Of a DNA stretch of 64,000 bases, positions 56,671-64,000 are shown one piece after another. Each line of letters begins with the position of its first letter. Position 1 is the first letter of the stretch. This DNA is from Thozetella sp. PMI_491 (lineage: Eukaryota; Ascomycota; Sordariomycetes; Chaetosphaeriales; Chaetosphaeriaceae). Made by a program: the position numbers and the translations under genes. The notes below the pieces were generated by a model. It made no database searches. It saw only the letters and a list, made by a program, of their open reading frames with translations, and was not told where the DNA came from. The DNA is taken from NCBI GenBank assembly GCA_021432635.1, contig MU270068.1:62001-126000 (forward strand), read 5' to 3'.

Positions 56671-59536
56671 GGGGCCGGCTGCATGGGCTCCGAAGGGAAA
56701 CCAAACGTCGCCGACGCGGGTTCGACGTGTTGGGACGTTGGCTAGGTAAGGTAGTACGGAGCAGACTGGCGGCCGTCAAGGCTGCATAGGGCACGGCCAA
56801 TAAACAAGCGGTGGCTAGCGGGGCAACCAAGAGTCTTAAAAGGCGATGGATGTGAGCAGGCGCTGGTGCTATCCCGAGTTTCGGTGCGAAAATAAGTCGA
56901 AGAAACCGCTGGCAGAGAGCGGCGTGCAGCCGATGTTCTTTTTTTCTTTCCTTTCTTCGACTTGAATACCCTGGGCGAGCCGAAAGAGTGGAGGAGGGAT
57001 GTCATCTTCAACCTTCATGCAGCCATCGGGCATAATCGAGAGGTTGGGAAGCTCTCGTTCGAGATGCGGGTCAGGACCCAAACCCCTCCAATAGCCAATC
57101 ACCCCGCGACGGCCAGGCCTTTAGCTGGCCCCAGGCGAGCAAGGCGGGGTCCGATTTTGACGTCCAAGCTCCAATCAGGCCCGCTGTGACTGTGTCGTCC
57201 ACAGGGAGGCCGCTGCTGGCCACCGCGCCCCACCTCCCACTCTGTGCGTGGTCTCGCACCCTCACCCTCGAGCCCTGCCCGATCCGGCGTTTGAAATGTG
57301 TCTGTTTTGAGACGCCGGGAGGCTGTCAAGAGAATGCTGGCTTGGCTGGTCAGAGACCTCGACGCCCTCGAACGGAGACCGGGCGTCGCTGCAGCGAGCG
57401 GGGACAGGGTCCTTGGCGATAAAGCTGGAATGTGGGGGGGCCGATAAGCTCCCGCCGGCACTGCTCAGCCCAGCCCATGCGGCCGGGACACCCCTTTCCA
57501 CACCTTTCTGGAGTTCTGGCTCTTGCCGTGTCGGGACGAGGAAAGGAAAAGGGCAACCAGCTGCGGTGCAACCAAGCATCTCGTATGCTCACCAAAGGTG
57601 GCCTCCTTACTCATGGCATGTTACACGTCGTCATCCGCTGGGGCCAGCTTGGATTACTATGGAACTACTACTCCGCCAGCGTGTTGAAGGGAGAAGAGGT
57701 GCGCTCTAATAAGCACACGTGGAGTGCCCCCAAGCAGGGGCGAGAACGAAGCGCTGACGGATAGCATGCCCCTACTGCCGCTACCGTTGCGGTCGCGTGA
57801 GTCTAGAGAGCAAGAGATGGTTTCTAGCGAGGTGCTGTTACTACTGGTAATAGAAAGAAGATGGGGTGGGCGACCTAGTAGTGACCTAAGAGTGGGTAGC
57901 ATAGCCGTCTCGATACTAACGTCCTTCCTCTAGCCCCTCCCTGACGCATGGTAGGATACGACAGAGATGCCTGTCCAGGGAGAATTGTGCTTGCGGGCGG
58001 GAACACCCAGGCAGGAGTTCGTCTGATAATTGGCGAGGACGCCACAGGCCGCATGTTAGAGCGCCTAATACTCTTCCGTGTCCATGATGGCTAGTGGTGC
58101 TGTCTAATGGGGTGCCTCGAGCGCAACTCGCCAGGGGGGGCCACGACGCGAAGAGGGGTGATCTTAGGGGCCGTGCAACCCAACTTCCCGCCGCGGGTTA
58201 ACGACTATCATCGCTCTTGGAAGCTCTAGACCCTGCGTGCGGCAACAGCGCATGGCGGTAATGCCCCCCCCCCGCCCCCCCCCGGTGCTATGTACATAGC
58301 CCTCTTTTACGAGCCAACCCCGATCCCGCCTTGCAAGGGCAGGCGAATGGCATGTGAAGGGGAGAGGGCAAGAGGGCACGGAAGAGAGAGCCAGATCGAC
58401 CAAAAAGCAGTGCACGAAGCCCCCAGATGATCCAGTGGGCACTATTGGTCTCCGGTCCGAAATCTCTCCCCTAGGCAGAGTTTGCATGTGTCCCATGACC
58501 ATCTGTTGGTCCTTGGGAGGCGAAAGGCGGTGGTGGCTGGGCAAAGGGGGAAAAGCTTTGGACGGTGTTCCAACTCGGCCGTAGAGGTTGTAGCAGGGAG
58601 GGGCGTAGGGGGAAGGGGGAGGCAAGGGGGGGGAGGGGCAAGGGCCAGAGGGTAAAAAAGAAAAAAGGACTCAGTGGATCTGGTGCTTAGTGCCATGCCT
58701 GACGCAGTGGGAAGGTGCGGTGCGGTGCGGGTTGGGGGTTACTGTTCCGGACTGTGTACCATCCATCGTCCTCCGGTCGCCCAGCTAGCTCCCTTTGGGG
58801 TGCCAGACCCTCGACGGAACCTCTCCTCTTCCCCCCCGCGCGTATTTTTTTCCACCTCACCCTTGCCATCACTAGGAAGCATTGTAGGAGCCGCGAGAGA
58901 AAGCCGCCAAGAGAAAGACCGCTCAGCCACTGGCTCTTGGCTCATCAATTACCTCCCACTATCGCAATTTCACGCCGTGTATCTGTGGCACCCACCTTCA
59001 CCTGCGGCTCCCCGAGGCTGCGTGACAAGAAAAACTACGAAGCGGACGGAGCTCTTGGCAGATCGCCCACTGCGCCAACCGCCGCCTTCGCACCTGGTGC
59101 CTTGGCTGCTTGGCGAAAACGCACCTGAACCCAGCACCCAGGAGGGGGGGAACACCGATACCTCGATCATCGCACCCACCTGGTTACCTGTTTCCCGTCG
59201 TCTCACTTCCCCAGGTCTTGGCGGCCAACGCGACATAAGGGCAAAGACACTTTCCAGATCTCCTGGTTCCGGACCCCGCCATGATCTAGAGGCCCTACTA
59301 CGATGCCGTTTCGAGGACTTGCATTCAATCAGTGTCGGCCACACATCCTCCCGCGATAACACGAAGCCGGCCCTCACTCTCGAGCTCGGGGGCGAATACA
59401 TTCCTGTGCCCCTCCCCGCCCATCCATATTTGCTGCCGAAATCGCGAGCCCCCAAACCGCACCCGCGAGAGAGAAATAGCTACCGAGCAAGGCGTATCCT
59501 CTCGGTCCCCGCATCGTTGCGCCCACGCTGCCCAGC
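56671..59536. promoter_or_regulatory. Divergent intergenic region upstream of the USP-domain gene
   Basis: About 2.9 kb with no recognised gene. It is G/C-rich with homopolymer G and C tracts (58264-58283, 58618-58640) and a T/C-rich stretch near 58810-58870, consistent with a long leader for the gene starting at 59537. Confidence 0.4.
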
Positions 59537-61844
59537 ATGTCTCGTCCACCCATGTCCATGGAGGCCATGCTCGACGAAGAGCGAAGGGAGGTGCTCGCTC
59601 TTCTCGAAGGCCCTGCCAAGCCCAGGGCCCCAAGCTCGCTGGGAGCGAGATCACCCTCGCCATTCACGCCACGCTCCCCAGTGCGCAGTATGCTTGATAT
59701 CGGTGACAACCCTACTGCTGCCTCCATCACCTCTAACCCCTCAAGCGCAATTGCTAAGACAGACTCTCCCCGAATAGCTCCGGTGCGCAGCATGCTCGAC
59801 GTCGACAGCCCTCCGCCGCCCGTAGTACGCAGCATGCTGGACGTAGATGACCCGCCAGCAAGCCCTCCCCTGTCCGGAAACCAGGTCGTCTTCAGTAACC
59901 CCTCGTCCCCGACGGAGACCAGCTTCCGCACCCATGCGGCCAGCAACACGACCCATCCTCGGAGCCTGTCGGACGTGGGCGGCCGACCCGAGTTCGGCCC
60001 CCGGGCGTCCGCCCGCATGGATCCCACTGCGGACTACCAGTTCTCCGGCATCATCACGAACAATGCCGGCCAGGCCCTGCCCAAGAGAGTCACCCAAGGA
60101 GGGAAGCAGTCGGCCAGGTCATCCATGGCCGAGGTCATGAGAGGCAACGACGTCTCCGGCCTCGTGCTCCCGGGCGACAGAGGCCGGCATTATTCCGTGG
60201 CGGGACCCTCCCTACGGCTGGGCAACAAATCCAAGTCTCCCCATAACCGCCTCGGCCTGCGTTCCAACTCACCCCACAACAGCCTCTTCGGTAGGGCGCT
60301 CAGTCCGGCGGGCAGGGCCATACTCGAGGAGAGTCAGGGGATGGAGTTCAGCAACGCCTACAAGCGCCTTTCAGATGCCAACCTGGCCCGGTCGGACGGC
60401 AGCCTCCGTGAACTGACCCGAAGGAAGCAATCGGACGAGCTCAGCAACACCGGCAGGCTTGCCAAGGTGTACATGTCGCCCGACGGCGAGCTCCTTCCCG
60501 AAGACAGTAGTGAAGACAACGAGGGAAGTTCGTCTGACGAGGAAGGCGAGCGCGGTAGGAAAGCTGCGCGTTCCTTCGATCGTGCTGGCGACAAAACAAA
60601 CGTCGCTGAGTCCCCTGAGACCAAGAGGAAGGCCCTCAGCCTCCTCGCCGCGGCGGAGGAGGAGCGTATGTAACTCACCGTGCCGTACTTGGTTGCAACG
60701 ATCGCTGACTAGGCTACCACAGGCATCGAGGTCGCTTCCAAGCAGCCACCCCACAAGTACAGATCCCTACTTGACGAACCGGAGATCACAGTCACCAACC
60801 CGTCCGGGGAGAAGGTGAAGAACAAGCCGGGCAGCATCCACCCTGCCAGCAGTTTCGACCTGCCCCCGCCAAGATCCGGAACCCAAACGCCGATGGACTC
60901 GGACGAAGAGGCAGATTTGACAGACATAAAGCGGGCCCAGAAGCTTTCTTTCTCGGTGACCCAGGTCATAAGTTCTGCTGACTCGCCCCGGACTGTCCAG
61001 ATCATTACACGAGGAGAGTACATCAAGATCGTCCAGGAAGCTAACGGAGAGCATGGAACCGAGGCCCGGAAGTATCTCGTGGCGACAGACCTCAGTGACG
61101 AGTCAACCCATGCGCTAGAGTGGGCTATCGGCACCGTTCTTCGAGATGGTGACACCTTACTGGCAATCTACTGCATGGACGAAGAGACTAGTATCCTCGG
61201 CACGGATGGCCAGTTGATTCCGGATGATCCCAAGGTCATGAGAGAGCAGGCAGCCGCCATTCAGAACATTGCGAGCGGCAAGATCCCGACCCCCATGCCC
61301 GGGCTAAATCGCGCCTCCCCTCTAGGCCACGCTGCGAGCACCTCAAGCATCAGCCCATCACCGGCTCCGTCGAGCCGCGAGCGCAGCAAGGCAGAAGAGG
61401 AACGCTACCGTGCTGCGCAAGACATCACGGATAGGGTGACGAAGCTTCTTCGCAAGACAAGACTCCAGGTCCGCGTCATCGTCGAAGTATTACACTGCAA
61501 GAACCCAAAGCATCTCATTACCGAGGTCATCGACTATGTCGACCCTACTCTGGTCATTCTAGGAAGCCGAGGCCGAAGTGCGCTGAAAGGGTACGTCTTA
61601 ATTCTTTACTTGCCCCCATCCGCAAGGGCCGTTTGTCGGTCGAGACACAACGGGTGCTAATTTTAACAGTGTGATTCTTGGCTCCTTCTCCAACTACCTA
61701 GTCACGAAGAGTTCCGTTCCGGTGATGGTAGCCAGGAAGCGTCTCCGCAAGCAGAGCAAATATAAGAAGCTGCCGGCGACGCACCAAGTCAACAACCTTA
61801 GCAGTCCTGCGGCGAGAAGTCTAGCGAACGCCAAGATCGACTAG
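59537..61844 (+). CDS. Universal stress protein (Usp) domain protein with long disordered N-terminus
   Basis: Exons 59537-60665, 60723-61590 and 61670-61844 give 723 aa. The N-terminal ~380 residues are Ser/Pro-rich and carry three copies of a VRSMLD motif (nt 59681-59845), then YQFSGIITNNAGQALPKR and acidic Ser clusters (EDSSEDNEGSSSDEEGE). The Usp domain covers about residues 480-680: ARKYLVATDLSDESTHALEWAI at its start and DPTLVILGSRGRSALKGVIL at its end, the latter fitting the ATP-binding G-2x-G-9x-G(S/T) pattern. Known: Usp domains bind nucleotides; role in fungi is not defined. The tail is basic. The ATG at 59537 begins MSRPPMSMEAMLDEERREVL, which reads as a proper N-terminus. Confidence 0.88.
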
Positions 61845-62303
61845 TACGGCAGACGAGCAGCAGAGGAAATGCGATGCTACGCTTTGACTAAAGATTATGA
61901 GATGGGAGGGAAGGCTACATGCATCCGAAGAGCAGATATACTCACGCAGACGTGAGTGGCGCTAGGGCAGCACCGGCTATGCATATGCGAGGACGTGAGT
62001 AGTAGAGCTCGAACCACGAGCGTATGGTGCTCCGGAAGTGGCACCGAATGATACTGAACGAGCGTCTGATGACTTGGAGCAATTCTGTTAGCGACTTAAA
62101 TTCACAAGGTTTTACTTTTTGCTTGGCAGACTCTTGACTGCTAGTTACACCATAAGACGCGGCGCAGTTTTTGACTAGAGGGTGGACATGTTGGTACAGG
62201 AACAGGTATTGTACATTGTGTCGATGGTATGTGGTTCTGTCGACAATGCTCTATGGGTGCCACAGGCAAGGCACCTATGTATCTCCATGCATGCATATCC
62301 TCT
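61845..62303. other. Convergent intergenic region
   Basis: About 460 bases of 3' sequence between the Usp gene and uS7m; no gene recognised. Confidence 0.45.
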
Positions 62304-63334
62304 TCACGACGGCCTCAACTTGGCTGGGAATTCCGGGTGGTTGAAGTTCGCACGGGCTGCTGTGCCCTGCTTGTGCAGAAGCATCCTCTTGTCCCATACA
62401 GACGACCGACCCTCTACCACAGCGACAATCTCTTCACCTACGCGGTGCGGGAACATGGTCCGACCGCTGCCCTTGCTCTGCTTCTTCGCAACGGCATCCA
62501 GGATCCACTTGAAGGCCATCCGGCGGCGTTTTCGGGCCTCAATCGGCTGGGGATACTCCAGCGACCGGCCACCACCTGCCGCACCCTTGATGTATCGAAG
62601 GGTGATGAGCGGTGCGACCGAATCGATTGCCAGCGTCAGATACATCACCGGGTCAAGCGGCAGGTGCGACGGCGAAGGGGCCCCTGGAAGAAGGGGCTTA
62701 GCAGGGTTGACCTTAGGCGGTGGAGAGGTACGAAGGTAGTTGAGAATCATGGCCATGTCCTAGAAAAAGGGAGCTGGTCAGCGACTCGGATGCACATCTT
62801 TCGCGTTGCGCTCTATGCACTTACCCTCTGCGCCTTGCCCAGCTTGCCGTCGCGCATCATCAGCCGGGTGAGCTGTACGATTACGGGCGAATATCGGTGT
62901 TTAAGATGGTTGTCTTTCTCCAGTGGCAGCTCTGGAAGCCCAAACTTGTGGCCCACGAGGTCCGGGTCGAAAGGGTTGAGCCCGTAAGACGCGAGCTCGA
63001 GCTGGCGGAGCGCCTCGCTGTTCTCGTCGTTCTCGGACTGCGCTAGGCTGTCGTCCTGGGCGGATCGGGCCAATTCATGGCCAGCAGGCCTCTCAGACCC
63101 CTGGAAGGAGCCGTTGGTGAAGCTGGGGGGAGGGCCGGAACCGCTCGGCTGGTTCTGGGCGGGTAACCTGGGGGGGACGGAGGTGTCGTCGGAGAGGCTT
63201 CGCGTCGACGCGGCAGGAGAGGCTCGCACCAAGGCGACGGCGAACCGTGGTGTCGATTGCTCGCTGACGCCCATGGGGCGAGGGCGGACCGCTAGGGACC
63301 GGAGCCCCCCCCATATGTTTACTCGTGGAGGCAT
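62304..63334 (-). CDS. RSM7: Mitochondrial small-subunit ribosomal protein uS7m
   Basis: Component of the mitochondrial 37S ribosomal subunit. Exons 62825-63334 and 62304-62759 give 321 aa; the donor is GTAAGT and the acceptor TTCTAG, phase 0. The N-terminal ~130 residues are basic and Ser/Ala-rich, suiting a mitochondrial targeting sequence and a disordered extension. The S7 domain follows: HRYSPVIVQLTRLMMRDGKL, GKAQRDMAMILNYL, LDPVMYLTLAIDSVAPLITL and YPQPIEARKRRRMAFKWIL. The last motif is a hallmark of the S7 family. The fungal mitochondrial form is longer than bacterial S7 (about 155 aa), as expected. Confidence 0.9.
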
Positions 63335-64000
63335 CGTTGCTGGATGTCGAAAGAAACACGCCTCACGAGACCAAAAAGGGGAGCTCGAGGTCGAAGTCTG
63401 CTATCGAGGTTCTGAGAAAAATGTCCTGCTCCGAGTTTTATCCGGCGCAACTGGTCCCGGCCCAGCCTAGGCCCTAGTAATTAGCAGATCCGCTTGTGCA
63501 GGCGTGATCCGGGCCGGCCTTGCCAGCTTGCCAGTCGCATGGGATGATCTGCTGACTCATCTACGGTCGACGCAGGGTGCTAGTTTGGGTAGGTTACCTT
63601 GAGTACTCACTGTGACTAGGGTAACTTACCTTACTTTTTTTTTTTTTTACCTTACTTGGGCCTCACCCCTGCCAGCAGTGACGGGCCTTTTTCGTCCGTT
63701 GGCGACTACCTTAGGTAGCGAGTGGCAGCCCATTTGCTCGCAAGCTCTCTACCGAGTAAGCTTAAAGCTCAAGTTTCGCAGCAAAAGCAATTCGCAGTTT
63801 TGTTTTTAATTTTGACATCAAGCGCTGCTAGCTCGGAAGCTCTGGTTCCCTCTTCCTCCACCCGTGTTCAATAATCAATTGTCTCACCCTCTCACATCCT
63901 CACCCGAGCGTACTGCAAACCTGAAGGAAGGCACGGCCTGTGGCGAAGACAAAAGAATGGAGAGGACAGCTGGGCTTTGCGCTGTGTGAGGCGGGAATGG
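63335..64000. promoter_or_regulatory. Upstream region of uS7m to the end of the window
   Basis: Contains the uS7m promoter, a T-run at 63636-63648 and unassigned sequence at the edge. No gene could be supported here. Confidence 0.4.

Noticed and set aside
58674-59777. 367-aa open frame ahead of and overlapping the Usp gene
   Set aside because: No recognisable domain, composition follows the C/T-rich leader, and it overlaps the well-supported start at 59537 in another frame.

Overview
The window is nuclear DNA of a filamentous ascomycete, most likely a Sordariomycete (Sordariales-like). The grounds are a conserved fungal gene set, short introns of about 50 to 125 bases with GT-AG borders and CTAAC-type branch sites, GC-rich coding sequence, and proteins with filamentous-fungal architecture. 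No bacterial, viral or organellar genes were seen. All gene models were built by eye from reading-frame continuity, splice signals and remembered family motifs; no database was searched.

Layout. 0-17.9 kb is a dense housekeeping block: epsin (+), the self-cleaving nucleoporin precursor Nup145/Nup98-96 (+), a P450 (-), the deadenylase subunit PAN2 (-) and a mitochondrial oxoglutarate/dicarboxylate-type carrier (-). 17.9-22.5 kb has no gene I can support. A four-exon short-chain dehydrogenase (-) follows. 24.2-27.8 kb is a Mutator-like DNA transposon (MULE) with long terminal inverted repeats, a 9-bp target-site duplication, a transposase broken by three stops, an internal tRNA-like unit followed by a long hairpin and a T-run, and a 10-N assembly gap beside a suspicious foldback. 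28-38 kb holds RAD4/XPC, two small proteins (one DUF1304), a SET-domain protein and the PP2A activator RRD1. 38-44.4 kb is a divergent pair of alpha-mannosidases (GH92 and GH125). 44.7-64 kb holds the HECT ligase HUL5, PAB1, a conserved fungal membrane/coiled-coil protein, a universal-stress-domain protein and mitoribosomal uS7m.

Shared themes: PAN2 and PAB1 act in the same poly(A)-shortening step but are not adjacent. GH92 and GH125 probably act in sequence on alpha-mannans or high-mannose glycans. The accessory, most unusual part is the transposon and its tRNA-like/hairpin cargo.
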